Part shown: piece by piece, positions 34,525 through 43,577 of the stretch
How positions within the stretch are numbered: the first letter of the stretch is position 1
Layout: the number at the start of each line of letters is the position of its first letter
Notes under the pieces: generated by a model
Seen by the model: only the letters and a program-made list of their open reading frames with translations
Told to the model about the DNA's origin: nothing
The model's database searches: none
Position numbers and translations under genes: made by a program
Assembly: GCA_947478725.1 (NCBI GenBank)
Contig: CANJWZ010000008.1
Location: forward strand, 1-64,000
Source: Comamonadaceae bacterium
Lineage (GTDB): Bacteria > Pseudomonadota > Gammaproteobacteria > Burkholderiales > Burkholderiaceae_C
Direction: 5' to 3'
Length of the DNA stretch: 64,000 nucleotides

Positions 34525-35316
34525 ATGTCCAAGAACATCAAACAACTTTTCGACCTAACGGGCAAGACGGCCCTGGTCACCGGAGGATCGCGCGGTCTCG
34601 GATTTCAACTCGCACAGGCGCTTGGCGAGGCCGGAGCCAAGGTGCTGTTGAGCGCTCGCAAAGCAGACGACCTCAAGGAGTCCACCGCCGTGCTGAAAGT
34701 ATCCGGCATCGATGCCGACTGGATTTCTGCCGACTGCTCCAGGGAAGAAGATACACGCAGACTCGCTGCAGAAGCTATGAAACGGGTTGGTCACGTCGAT
34801 ATCCTCGTCAACAACGCAGGCGCAGCATGGGGTTCTCCCGCAGAAACCCATCCGGTCGATGTCTGGGACAAGATCATGAACCTTAACGTGCGTGGCTATT
34901 TCATCCTCAGCCAAGAGATCGCAACGCGAAGCATGATCCCGCGCAAATCGGGACGAATCATCAACCTCGCCTCTATCGCCGGACTCGGCGGCAATCCTCC
35001 AGGCATGACCACGTTGGCCTACAACACGTCCAAGGGCGCTGTCCTCAACTTCACCCGCACACTGGGTGCCGAATGGGGCAAGTACAACATCACCGTCAAC
35101 GCGATCTGCCCGGGCTTTTTTCCGAGCCGGATGACGGTCGGCTTGTTCAAGGACATGGGCGAAGAAAATCTCATCAAGCGAGCGCCCCTGGGCCGGCTCG
35201 GCGACGACGATGATCTCAAGGGACTGTGCGTTCTTTACGCGTCGGATGCAGGCAAACACATCACAGGCCAGTGGATGGCGGTCGATGGCGGCGTATCGAT
35301 CATCACGGTCGCCTGA
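34525..35316 (+). CDS. Short-chain dehydrogenase/reductase
   Basis: A 263-residue classical SDR, an NAD(P)-dependent alcohol or keto oxidoreductase. Cofactor motif TGGSRGLGFQ (residues 19-28), structural NNAG (95-98), catalytic Ser in NLASIAGLGG and the YNTSK motif with Tyr and Lys. The C-terminus GQWMAVDGGVSI is usual. It follows the Bug receptor by 91 bp on the same strand, so it may oxidise a hydroxyacyl intermediate. Confidence 0.92.
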   Translation: MSKNIKQLFDLTGKTALVTGGSRGLGFQLAQALGEAGAKVLLSARKADDLKESTAVLKVSGIDADWISADCSREEDTRRLAAEAMKRVGHVDILVNNAGAAWGSPAETHPVDVWDKIMNLNVRGYFILSQEIATRSMIPRKSGRIINLASIAGLGGNPPGMTTLAYNTSKGAVLNFTRTLGAEWGKYNITVNAICPGFFPSRMTVGLFKDMGEENLIKRAPLGRLGDDDDLKGLCVLYASDAGKHITGQWMAVDGGVSIITVA

Positions 35317-35375
35317 TGATCATCTCGGTTGCTTGAGATACCCGGCGTTCACGCTGCAGCAAACTAGCAAGCTCA

Positions 35376-37433
35376 TCAAAAATCAAGCGCATCAGCCAGC
35401 TTGCGGACAGCTGTATGGCCGGCATGCACCGCATCTCCAATGCGCCCCACTGCCTCGGCATCCCCGATCACTTCGCAAGGGACACCAGCCATTACGAGGG
35501 CCTCGGCAAGTTCCTCGGCGGGGTCCCTACCCTGAGCAACGATGAGCGCCGAACCATGAATCATGATGCCTCTGCCATCCACAAGCTGGATCTGCAGCCC
35601 ATCCGTTTGAAGATCAGAGATGGTTGCGTGCGCAATCACCTCTATCAGCGGATTGGCTCCCAAGCGGGAACGTAACTGCCGCCTGTAGATGGGTTCGGCG
35701 GAACGCGCCAGTTCGTTCAGGCCTGATCGTGTCACCAGCTTTACGCTCAAGCCGCGCGCCGCAAGAAACTCCGCAGTTTCACAACCCGTCTCTCCGCCAC
35801 CATACACAATCAACGTGCTACCGGGGACACCCAGCGAGTCGACAGACACATCCCCTGTCAATACATCGGTCGCATCATGGACTGGAAGGCCATCGCTGAC
35901 TACATGGATGGGCCATGGCCGCGAACGGGTTCCAGTCGCCAGGACCACCAGGTCCGGCTGGAGCGCCAGCACGTCCTTGAAGCGCGCACGAAAATCCAAA
36001 ACAGTACGGACAGTACTTTCAGCAATCCGGTGCCGAAGATGATGCCAATACCAGTAAAGCGGTTCCTTGAAAGGGGGTGCCGCAGATACGAGCAAACCCC
36101 CGCCGATCTCGTGCCGTGCTTCGAGAAGATGCGTCGTGAAGCCCCTGCGTTCGAACTCAAGCGCAGCATGTAGCCCACCAGGACCGGCGCCGACCACAAC
36201 TGCGACCCGGCCATGTCCTTGCCGTGCGTCAGACACGTTTGCAAGCTCGCGACCAGTGACCGGATTCTCCGCGCATCCGATCGCCGCATGCTCACGGACC
36301 CGCTCCATGCACCAGTTGCAGTTCGTGCATGGCGTGATGTCCTCAAGACGTCCCTCCCGGGCTTTTTTGGCCCAGGCTGGATCTGCCAGAAGCGGGCGCC
36401 CCAAGCCAATCATGTCTGCGTCGCCTTCTTGCAGCGCACGTTCTGCCGTCTCGGGCCAGCGCACCGGTCCCACGGCAATCACTGGCAGACCACTCGCCTT
36501 CCTAAGCCTGCGACCGAGAGGAAAGCGCCAGCCTTCCTGCGACGACATGGGGTCAACGATCTTGTCCAGAGCACCCTCCACCGCACCGGTCGAGACATGC
36601 AGCGCGTCGCAACCCGCTTTCGCGAGTTTCGGGACGATGCGCTCCATGTCACCAATCGAGAGACCTGACTCAACGAATTCGGCCGCCGATACCCGATAAA
36701 TCAGTGGACGGGACGGGCCAATCTCTTTTTTGATGGCTGCAACTATGGCCAACGGGAAGGCGAGCCGCCTATCAAAGTCGCCGCCCCACGCGTCGTCTCG
36801 CTGATTCTTTCGCGGTGACATGAAAGCCATGGGCAGGTAACCGTGGGCGCCGTGGATTTCGATAGCTTCATACCCAGCCTCGACTGCACGGCGCGCACCT
36901 TCTGCGAACCGCATCACAAGCTGTGAAATTTCAACAGAGGTCATTGCGCGCGCTCTCTGTTTACCGTTTCTTCCAAACACGTCTGACGGCGCGACCGCAA
37001 TACCATCACTCGCAGTGCCGGGGATGATGTACTGGCCAGGCATGTGCAATTGCAGACAGGCGCGGGCGTCTGTCTTCCTGATGGCGCTGACCAGCTCAGC
37101 GTGGCCTGCGATGTATGCGTCTTGGTCAAGGCGCGGTTGCCGCAGTTCGCCGAGACCGTACTGGGCATCGACGCAAGTGAACTCGACCACGATCATCCCC
37201 GTGCCTCCCGCAGCGCGAGCTTCGATGAAGGCAATGAGTTCCGGGGTTACAAACCCCTCCAGGTCCGCAAGGCTTGAGGACATCGGCGCCATCACGACGC
37301 GGTTGGGAAGCAACAGGCCGCCCAGTTGCAAGGGACTGAACAGCAAAGGGTAAGAACCACCACCCTTCGGCGGACGACCTCGTTCAGGTATCTGGACCGG
37401 AAACCGGCGCATGGGCGCCGAAGGCTGGTTCAT
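35376..37433 (-). CDS. NADH:flavin oxidoreductase, 2,4-dienoyl-CoA reductase-like
   Basis: 685 residues. Residues about 25-355 form an Old-Yellow-Enzyme TIM barrel (PNRVVMAPMSSSLAD, YEAIEIHGAHGYLPMAFMSP). A 4Fe-4S site follows: C369, C372, C375, C387 in TPCTNCNWCMERV and AIGCAENP. The C-terminal half is an FAD/NAD(P) module (VAVVVGAGPGGLHAALEFER; VYGGGETGCETAEFLA). This is the FadH architecture, which reduces dienoyl-CoA and related enoates. The ATG at 37433 lies 4 bp past the GntR stop, so the two are co-transcribed. Confidence 0.92.
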   Translation of the reverse strand: MNQPSAPMRRFPVQIPERGRPPKGGGSYPLLFSPLQLGGLLLPNRVVMAPMSSSLADLEGFVTPELIAFIEARAAGGTGMIVVEFTCVDAQYGLGELRQPRLDQDAYIAGHAELVSAIRKTDARACLQLHMPGQYIIPGTASDGIAVAPSDVFGRNGKQRARAMTSVEISQLVMRFAEGARRAVEAGYEAIEIHGAHGYLPMAFMSPRKNQRDDAWGGDFDRRLAFPLAIVAAIKKEIGPSRPLIYRVSAAEFVESGLSIGDMERIVPKLAKAGCDALHVSTGAVEGALDKIVDPMSSQEGWRFPLGRRLRKASGLPVIAVGPVRWPETAERALQEGDADMIGLGRPLLADPAWAKKAREGRLEDITPCTNCNWCMERVREHAAIGCAENPVTGRELANVSDARQGHGRVAVVVGAGPGGLHAALEFERRGFTTHLLEARHEIGGGLLVSAAPPFKEPLYWYWHHLRHRIAESTVRTVLDFRARFKDVLALQPDLVVLATGTRSRPWPIHVVSDGLPVHDATDVLTGDVSVDSLGVPGSTLIVYGGGETGCETAEFLAARGLSVKLVTRSGLNELARSAEPIYRRQLRSRLGANPLIEVIAHATISDLQTDGLQIQLVDGRGIMIHGSALIVAQGRDPAEELAEALVMAGVPCEVIGDAEAVGRIGDAVHAGHTAVRKLADALDF

Positions 37434-37437
37434 CAAG

Positions 37438-38319
37438 TCACTTTCGTCTCTTGGCCTGCTTTGCTTCGTCACCGCCGAGAGAAGCCTTGAGGTGGTCGCG
37501 AATCTGCGTGGTCGAGAATCGACGCATCACGTCGAGCGCCGTGACCGCCGCTTCGACGTCACGCCTCTCGCAAGCTTTGAAAAGTGCACGATTACGGTCG
37601 CGCCATTCGCCAACGTGCTCGGCAAAAAACTCCTGTTCCATGATGTAGCGCCCGATGTTCTTGCGACACTCGTCAACGATCCGGATGCAACGCTGCCAGC
37701 CCGATGCCACCAGGATCATGCGATGGAACGCCACACTGGTGCGATACCACTCGACCGGGTCATCGACGCGATCCATCTGCATCACGATTTTTTCCATCGT
37801 GGCGATCTCCTCGTCGGAGAGCCGCGGCACGCCAGCACGCACTGCCAGCGTTTCCAGGGACCAGATGATCCCGTAAAGCTCATCAAGCTCATCAAGAGAC
37901 AGGTGCGCCACCACGGCGCCTTTGTGCGGCTCAACCTCCACCAATCCTTCAGAGGCAAGCTGCTTCAGGCATTCCCGGATGGGCACCCGGCTGACCCCGA
38001 ACAGATTGGCCAGGTACTCCTGCCCAAGCGGCTCGCCCGGCGCCAGCTTGCCCTGGATGATCGCATTGCGCACCGCATTCGTGACATTGGCGCCCAGCGT
38101 GCGGGCATCCGCGCCAATCTGCAATTCGGCCACGAACGGACGCGGCGGCGCGGCGGGAATAACGTCAATGGGCGCTTTTCGTGACGCAGGAGACTTTTTT
38201 GTGGCAGACCTACCGAGCGATTTCCCGCTTGGCCTGGTGGTCGCGGGTAGAGGCTTTTCCATCGTAAATACGTTGGTTTTTTTCTTGGTCATGGGTAAGC
38301 CGCTCTCTGGAAATTTCAT
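37438..38319 (-). CDS. GntR-family regulator, FCD subgroup
   Basis: 293 residues with a long basic, Pro/Ser-rich N-terminal extension (about 1-70), then a winged helix (VTNAVRNAIIQGKLAPGEPL, FGVSRVPIRECLKQL) and an FCD domain with metal-type residues (VAFHRMILVASGW). ATGs at 38319 and 38292 are both possible. It is co-transcribed with the FadH-like gene directly downstream and probably regulates it and adjoining CoA genes in response to a carboxylate or acyl-CoA. Confidence 0.9.
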   Translation of the reverse strand: MKFPESGLPMTKKKTNVFTMEKPLPATTRPSGKSLGRSATKKSPASRKAPIDVIPAAPPRPFVAELQIGADARTLGANVTNAVRNAIIQGKLAPGEPLGQEYLANLFGVSRVPIRECLKQLASEGLVEVEPHKGAVVAHLSLDELDELYGIIWSLETLAVRAGVPRLSDEEIATMEKIVMQMDRVDDPVEWYRTSVAFHRMILVASGWQRCIRIVDECRKNIGRYIMEQEFFAEHVGEWRDRNRALFKACERRDVEAAVTALDVMRRFSTTQIRDHLKASLGGDEAKQAKRRK

Positions 38320-38380
38320 TGATGGACGCCTCTATGTTATTAAAGTCCATCCAATCCCGATTCGCAGCTTATGGTGACGC

Positions 38381-40087
38381 TCAGGCAGCGACCGCAGCTC
38401 CCTGCCCCGATAGCCTGCCCAGGTGCTTTTCACGATCCCATGCGTTCTCATTGCCGCGCAATTTAAGCTTGGGTCGTTCGACCTCCTGCTTGGCGGCCGA
38501 CCGCGGGAATGCGTCCGTGAATTCAAAATATTTGGGCACTTTGAAAGGTGCCATCTTCGCGATGCACCAGCGCGCCAGTTCTTCTTCAGAAGGCCGTGGC
38601 TCGTAAGGAATGATCCAAGCCTTCACGTCTTCCTCACCCAGGGGCGATGGAACACCGATCACGATACATTCGCGCACGCCCGGATGCAGGCTGAGAATCG
38701 ACTCGATCTCATGCGCCGAAATGTTCTCACCTCTGCGGCGAATCCAGTGCGCTTCACGCCCCACGAAAAACAGGTTTCCTGCGGCGTCGAGGTAGCCGAG
38801 GTCGCCGGTATGTACCCAGAGGTTGCGCCAGGTCTCGGCCGTCTTGACCGGGTTGTTGTGATAGCCGAGCATGAAAGAAAAAGGAATCGTCGGCCGCAAT
38901 ACGATCTTGCCGACTTGCCCTGAAGCGAGCTGGTTGTCCTGCTCGTCCATGATGGCGATTTCGGACCAGCCGTTGGGATTACCGACCGAGCCGGGGACCT
39001 GGGCGAGATTACAGCTGGCTATGGCGCATCCGCATTCGGTATTGCCGTAGATATCGACAATTTTTATGCCGAATCGTTTCGTGAACTCAACCGGAACCGT
39101 CGCCGGAATTTGCCCATTCACTCCGGTAGAAATCCGCACAGAGTGACGGCGATCGTCCTCACTGACCGGTTGGTGAACCAACGCCGTCATCATGGTGCCG
39201 ATCGGATCGATCACCGTTGCACCGGTCTCACGCACACGCTTCCAGTAACCGGACGCGCTGAAGCGCCGGTCAATGGTGCTGGTCATGTCGTTGAGCAAGG
39301 GGCCCACCACACCCAGCTGGATTCCGCTGCCGTGAAACATCGGGAGCGTAGTGTAGTGGTGATCTCCTGCCTTCGCTGCAACTGCTTCGCCATAACGCAG
39401 CCCGACAACCACGTTGGCGAACTGCGGCAGCACGATCCCCTTCGGCATGCCCGTCGTTCCACCGCTATAGAGGATCATCCCCGGCATACCGGGATCGATT
39501 GTCACAAGCGGAAGCTCTGCATCCGTGCCGAGCAGACAGTCAAAAGGCTCAAAGCCGTGCGCCTTGCAAATGGCGGACACCGTCTTTTGTGCATCTTCGA
39601 TTCCGTAGGGTGCCGCTACGAATACGCGAAATGCTGAGCGCACGTCGGCAGGCAGCGTTGCGATTTTGGGCGCGTTCTCGGTATCGACGATGAGAATGCC
39701 CGCCCCGCTATCTCGCAAGGTATAGATGAGATCGTCACCCGTCAGGCTGGCGTTGAAAGGCGCCCACACCGCACCAATCCTGTTGGTGCCCATCCAGCCC
39801 AGCAACTGCTCCGCGCAATTGAACATCAGGCTGCCGACGCGCTGGCCAGGAACTATGCCTGAAGCAGCGAGGTTGGCTCCCACACGATCGCTCAGCGAAT
39901 CGATTTCACGATAGGTGAGCTTGCGGCCATCGATCTCTGTAAATACCTTGTCGCCGTAAAGCTTTGCCTTGTCGCGAAGCAACGATGCCGGATTAGTCCA
40001 GTAAATTGGCTGGCCCTTCACCATGATGGGCGCCGCGCCCGATGAGACGGCAGAGGGTTTTTCAGTTGCTGTGGATGAAATGGTCAT
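38381..40087 (-). CDS. AMP-forming acyl-CoA ligase (CaiC-like)
   Basis: 568 residues from the ATG at 40087; a TTG at 40147 overlapping the livF stop would add 20 residues, and neither has a clear ribosome-binding site. ANL motifs: LYSGGTTGMPKGIVLP, DIYGNTECGC, VHTGDLGYLDAAGNLFF, RRGENISAHEIES. The usual last-motif lysine region (PRSAAKQEVERPKL) is atypical. The SGGTTG loop and RRRGENIS resemble crotonobetaine/carnitine-CoA ligases. It ends the liv transporter operon, so it probably activates the imported acid. Confidence 0.9.
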   Translation of the reverse strand: MTISSTATEKPSAVSSGAAPIMVKGQPIYWTNPASLLRDKAKLYGDKVFTEIDGRKLTYREIDSLSDRVGANLAASGIVPGQRVGSLMFNCAEQLLGWMGTNRIGAVWAPFNASLTGDDLIYTLRDSGAGILIVDTENAPKIATLPADVRSAFRVFVAAPYGIEDAQKTVSAICKAHGFEPFDCLLGTDAELPLVTIDPGMPGMILYSGGTTGMPKGIVLPQFANVVVGLRYGEAVAAKAGDHHYTTLPMFHGSGIQLGVVGPLLNDMTSTIDRRFSASGYWKRVRETGATVIDPIGTMMTALVHQPVSEDDRRHSVRISTGVNGQIPATVPVEFTKRFGIKIVDIYGNTECGCAIASCNLAQVPGSVGNPNGWSEIAIMDEQDNQLASGQVGKIVLRPTIPFSFMLGYHNNPVKTAETWRNLWVHTGDLGYLDAAGNLFFVGREAHWIRRRGENISAHEIESILSLHPGVRECIVIGVPSPLGEEDVKAWIIPYEPRPSEEELARWCIAKMAPFKVPKYFEFTDAFPRSAAKQEVERPKLKLRGNENAWDREKHLGRLSGQGAAVAA

Positions 40088-40143
40088 GATGAATAGGTCG
40101 AGTGCGATAAAGCGGCAAACATCGTTGGGAATCTGGCTTACGT

Positions 40144-40893
40144 TCAAGCCTGACCGAGATAGGCGCCAAGGAGCCCCGGATCCTGGCGGAGCTCGTCAGG
40201 TGTACCGGTCAGTGCCACTTTTCCCTGTGCCAATACATAAATGCGGTCGGCAAACCGCAGGGCCTGTTGTGCGTTCTGCTCAACGATCAGCACTGTCGGA
40301 CCGGTGCGACTGATTCTTTCAAGCAGGGCCATGAGCTCGATTGTGATCTTGGGCGACAGACCCAGTGAAAGCTCATCAACCATCAGGAGCTTGGGCCGGC
40401 AGAGCAGACTGCGTGCGATCGACAACATCTGCTGTTCCCCTCCAGACAGCATTCCCGCCATGGCAGCGGTACGGGCCTTCAAAATCGGAAACAGCGCATA
40501 CACCTGATCAATTTCTTGTGCCCGGCCGCGCCAACCGTGCAGCACCATGCCGAGGTCCAGGTTCTCGCGCACGGTGAGCTCCGGCAACACACCGCGGCCC
40601 TCGGGCACATGGATCATTCCGCTGCGTGCTATCTGATGCGGCGCGGCACTGGTGGTATCAACGCCGTTGAAGGTTATTTTTCCGGCGTGCGGCGGCAGCA
40701 GGCCGGACAGTGCGCGCAACAGCGTCGTCTTGCCAGCGCCGTTGGCACCGAGGATCGCCACCAGTTCGCCACTTCGGACGGTCAGCGAGACGTCGCGCAG
40801 CGTATCGACCTCACCGCGGGCAACGCGGATTGAAGAGACATCGAGCAGGATCTCGCTGCCAGCACCCGGATGTGGATTTTCAGTATGACTCAT
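40144..40893 (-). CDS. livF: Branched-chain amino acid-type ABC transporter ATPase LivF
   Basis: A 249-residue ATPase with Walker A GANGAGKTT (about 35-43), signature LSGGEQQM, and Walker B LLMVDELSLGLSP. It pairs with LivG to power the LivHM permease. Start overlaps the livG stop by 4 bp. The position next to acyl-CoA ligase and other catabolic genes suggests that the transporter imports an aromatic or aliphatic acid rather than leucine. Confidence 0.95.
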   Translation of the reverse strand: MSHTENPHPGAGSEILLDVSSIRVARGEVDTLRDVSLTVRSGELVAILGANGAGKTTLLRALSGLLPPHAGKITFNGVDTTSAAPHQIARSGMIHVPEGRGVLPELTVRENLDLGMVLHGWRGRAQEIDQVYALFPILKARTAAMAGMLSGGEQQMLSIARSLLCRPKLLMVDELSLGLSPKITIELMALLERISRTGPTVLIVEQNAQQALRFADRIYVLAQGKVALTGTPDELRQDPGLLGAYLGQA

Positions 40894-41660
40894 GCTGCTG
40901 CTGTTCCGATATACGCTTGAATCACGCGTTGATCCTGGCGAACCTCATCGGGCGTACCCGCCGCGATGGTCTTGCCCAGGTCGAGTACGGTAACCGCATC
41001 GGCCATCCCGACCAGGAATTCGACATGGTGCGTGATCACAAGGACCGTAAGCCCGATACTTTTGCGCACGCCCAGAAGCGTATCCCGGAGCCCCGCGATT
41101 TCGCCGCTGTTCAGGCCTGCGGTGGGTTCGTCAAGCAGCATAAGTCTGGGCCGTCCGGCCCAAGCCCGGGCAAGCTCCACCATTTTTCGCTGTCCATAAC
41201 TCAGGCGTGAGGTCGGTGTCAACGCAAGCGGCGCCAATCCAACCGGCTCCAGCGCTGTCATCGCGATATCGCGGGCTTCGCGCTCGTGCCGGCGACCTCG
41301 GCGTACAAACACCAGTTCATCCATCAGGCCACCCGGTCGATGCGAATGCAGGCCGATCAGCACATTGTCAAGAACAGTCGCATCGTCAATCAGGGCCAGA
41401 TTCTGAAAAGTACGGCTGATACCGAGCGTGGGCAACTGGTCGGCGCGCGAGGCCAGCAGGTTCTGTCCGTTATATAAAAGCGTTCCCTCGTTGGGCGTAA
41501 CAATCCGGCTGATCACATTGAGCAAAGTGGTTTTGCCCGCGCCATTGGGTCCTATCAGGCCGTGTATATGGCCCTGCTCAACTGACAGTGCAACGCCGTC
41601 AAGCGCATTCACGCCGCCGAAGCGCACCGCGATACCGTGCAGGTCGAGAATTGCACTCAT
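40890..41660 (-). CDS. livG: Branched-chain amino acid-type ABC transporter ATPase LivG
   Basis: 256 residues from the ATG at 41660 (MSAILDLHG), which overlaps the livM stop by 4 bp; the frame begins 8 codons earlier within livM. Walker A GPNGAGKTT, signature LSYGQRKMVELARAW, Walker B LMLLDEPTAGLN, and the C-terminal extension typical of LivG (IAAGTPDEVRQDQRVIQAYIG). Confidence 0.95.
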   Translation of the reverse strand: MSAILDLHGIAVRFGGVNALDGVALSVEQGHIHGLIGPNGAGKTTLLNVISRIVTPNEGTLLYNGQNLLASRADQLPTLGISRTFQNLALIDDATVLDNVLIGLHSHRPGGLMDELVFVRRGRRHEREARDIAMTALEPVGLAPLALTPTSRLSYGQRKMVELARAWAGRPRLMLLDEPTAGLNSGEIAGLRDTLLGVRKSIGLTVLVITHHVEFLVGMADAVTVLDLGKTIAAGTPDEVRQDQRVIQAYIGTAAA

Positions 41661-42610
41661 GCCATTGCCTTGAGTTTTTTCCACGCAGCCTCGATCATGC
41701 CGAGAAGACCCTGTGGTGACAGCGTCACGACTATCAGGAACAGCACCGCATAAATGATCTGCGCAAGCGCACGAGCGTCCTGTGTGAGTTCGGGAATGGC
41801 AACGACGAATGCAGCGCCAAGAAGCGGCCCGAGCAACCTGCCCTGCCCGCCAATCATCACCGCCGCAAAAATCAGGATTGAAAGGTCAGGACCGAAAGTC
41901 TCTGGTGCCACGATCCCCGTGATCAGCGCATGCATGCCGCCCGCGACCGACCCGAGGAGCGCCGCCAGGCCAAACGCCGCCAGCTTGTGGAAGGTGACGC
42001 GAATTCCAAAGCTTCGCGCGACGGTTTCATTGGTGGCGATCATCCGGAGCGCGCGCCCTGTCCGCGAAATCATCACGCTATAGGAAATCCCAAGTCCGGT
42101 CACGCACAATAACAACGCGACAAGCCATAGGAGCCGTCCCTTCCAGATTCCTTGCACTTGCGCCACATCCAGAAACATGCCCTGAGGCCCTCCGGTATAA
42201 GACGTGCTCTTGACCAGTTGAAACAGCGTAATGCCAAACGCAAAGGTGACGATCGCCAGCGAGAAGTGCTTTAGCCGAATCGCGGGTAGCCCGACCGCGA
42301 CCCCGACCACAGTCGCCAGCGCGCCCGCAGCGGCAATAGCGACAGGAACCGGAAAGTGGAAATGGTTGAGCGCGACAGCGGTACCGTAAGCGCCGACCAG
42401 CATGAAGCCGCCATGACCGAGCGAGTAAATCCTTCCAAACCCCAGAACGATGTTGAGCCCGATGGCAGACAGGCTGTAGATCATCCACAGCGTAAGCACA
42501 TAGCGTGGATACTCGCCTGCAAACATGCCAGCCACCAGGAGCAAGGCAAACGAGACCAGCACCCATCGCACGCGGGCGGGCGTCTGATTTAGGGTAAGGC
42601 CGCTGCTCAT
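41657..42610 (-). CDS. livM: Branched-chain amino acid-type ABC permease LivM
   Basis: A 317-residue integral membrane permease with about 8-9 hydrophobic segments. The family stretch IGLNIVLGFGRIYSLGHGGF (near residue 50) and SRTGRALRMIATNETVARSFG (the ATPase-contact loop) identify LivM. It overlaps livH and livG by 4 bp each, so the operon is tightly coupled. Confidence 0.95.
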   Translation of the reverse strand: MSSGLTLNQTPARVRWVLVSFALLLVAGMFAGEYPRYVLTLWMIYSLSAIGLNIVLGFGRIYSLGHGGFMLVGAYGTAVALNHFHFPVPVAIAAAGALATVVGVAVGLPAIRLKHFSLAIVTFAFGITLFQLVKSTSYTGGPQGMFLDVAQVQGIWKGRLLWLVALLLCVTGLGISYSVMISRTGRALRMIATNETVARSFGIRVTFHKLAAFGLAALLGSVAGGMHALITGIVAPETFGPDLSILIFAAVMIGGQGRLLGPLLGAAFVVAIPELTQDARALAQIIYAVLFLIVVTLSPQGLLGMIEAAWKKLKAMA

Positions 42611-43491
42611 ACGCGCCCCACGTGTTGGCGACCGAAAAGTCCTTCGGGCCTGAACAACAGCACAAGCAGCAGGATTGCGAAGGTAAAAGGTTCACGCAGA
42701 TGGATCGAGATCCAGGTCGAACCGAAACTCTCGATGAGACCGAGCAACAGTCCGCCGACAACCACGCCGGGAAAGCTGGTAAGCCCCCCCAGCACAGCGG
42801 CTGTGAAGGCCTTCAAGATGTAAGGCTGCATCAGGTCGGTACCGAGGAAAGACACCGGCGCGATCAGCATTGCCACGAGCGCGCCGATGGCTCCGGCAAT
42901 CAGCCACACGACTAGCGCGATCCGGTTGACATCTATGCCAAGGAGACTGGCAACCTCGGCGTTCATGGCGACCGATCGCATGGCCAGGCCCACACGCGTG
43001 AACCTGAACAAGACGAAAAGTCCCAGCCCAAGGCAAGCTGCAATCACAAGGGTTCCCATCTGGTCGTAAGCAAGCTTGAAACCGGCAATGTCTACACGCC
43101 CGGAGCTGAAGAGGCTCTTGGCGGTGTAGGGCTCATTGGCGCCCCAAAGATAGAGCGTCACCGCATGAATCAGCGTATATAGAGCAAGCGTTCGGACCGT
43201 CAGGTTGAGCGCGTCACCACCCCGCTGGGAGCGAAGCAATGTGAGATATGCAAACGAACTGATGCCTGCTGCGATGGCAATCGAGAAGACCAGCTGCAGC
43301 AGCGGTGACATCGGGAGGCGGCTGACGTACAGCACTAGCAGGAAGGTGGAGAGCGTGCCCAGCTCGCCCTGCGCAAAGTTGGCAACGGCGGTGGTGCGGT
43401 AGATGAGGGCAATGGCAAGGCCGAGCAGGGCGTAATACGCGCCACTGACAATGCCCGCCACCGCAGTTGCGAGCGCAAGGTCAAGGTTCAT
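42607..43491 (-). CDS. livH: Branched-chain amino acid-type ABC permease LivH
   Basis: 294 residues, mostly hydrophobic, with the LivH hallmarks GLALIYRTTAVANFAQGELG near residue 30 and the coupling loop RFTRVGLAMRSVAMNAEVAS. The C-terminus is FRPEGLFGRQHVGRV. First permease gene after the binding protein in the operon. Confidence 0.95.
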   Translation of the reverse strand: MNLDLALATAVAGIVSGAYYALLGLAIALIYRTTAVANFAQGELGTLSTFLLVLYVSRLPMSPLLQLVFSIAIAAGISSFAYLTLLRSQRGGDALNLTVRTLALYTLIHAVTLYLWGANEPYTAKSLFSSGRVDIAGFKLAYDQMGTLVIAACLGLGLFVLFRFTRVGLAMRSVAMNAEVASLLGIDVNRIALVVWLIAGAIGALVAMLIAPVSFLGTDLMQPYILKAFTAAVLGGLTSFPGVVVGGLLLGLIESFGSTWISIHLREPFTFAILLLVLLFRPEGLFGRQHVGRV

Positions 43492-43577
43492 GCAAAGCCT
43501 CTAGCTGCAAGCCCGCGCCGGTGCTGGGCCAGCATGCGGCCCTGCCCTGTTTTTTCAAGCACGCTTCCCGCCTGTGG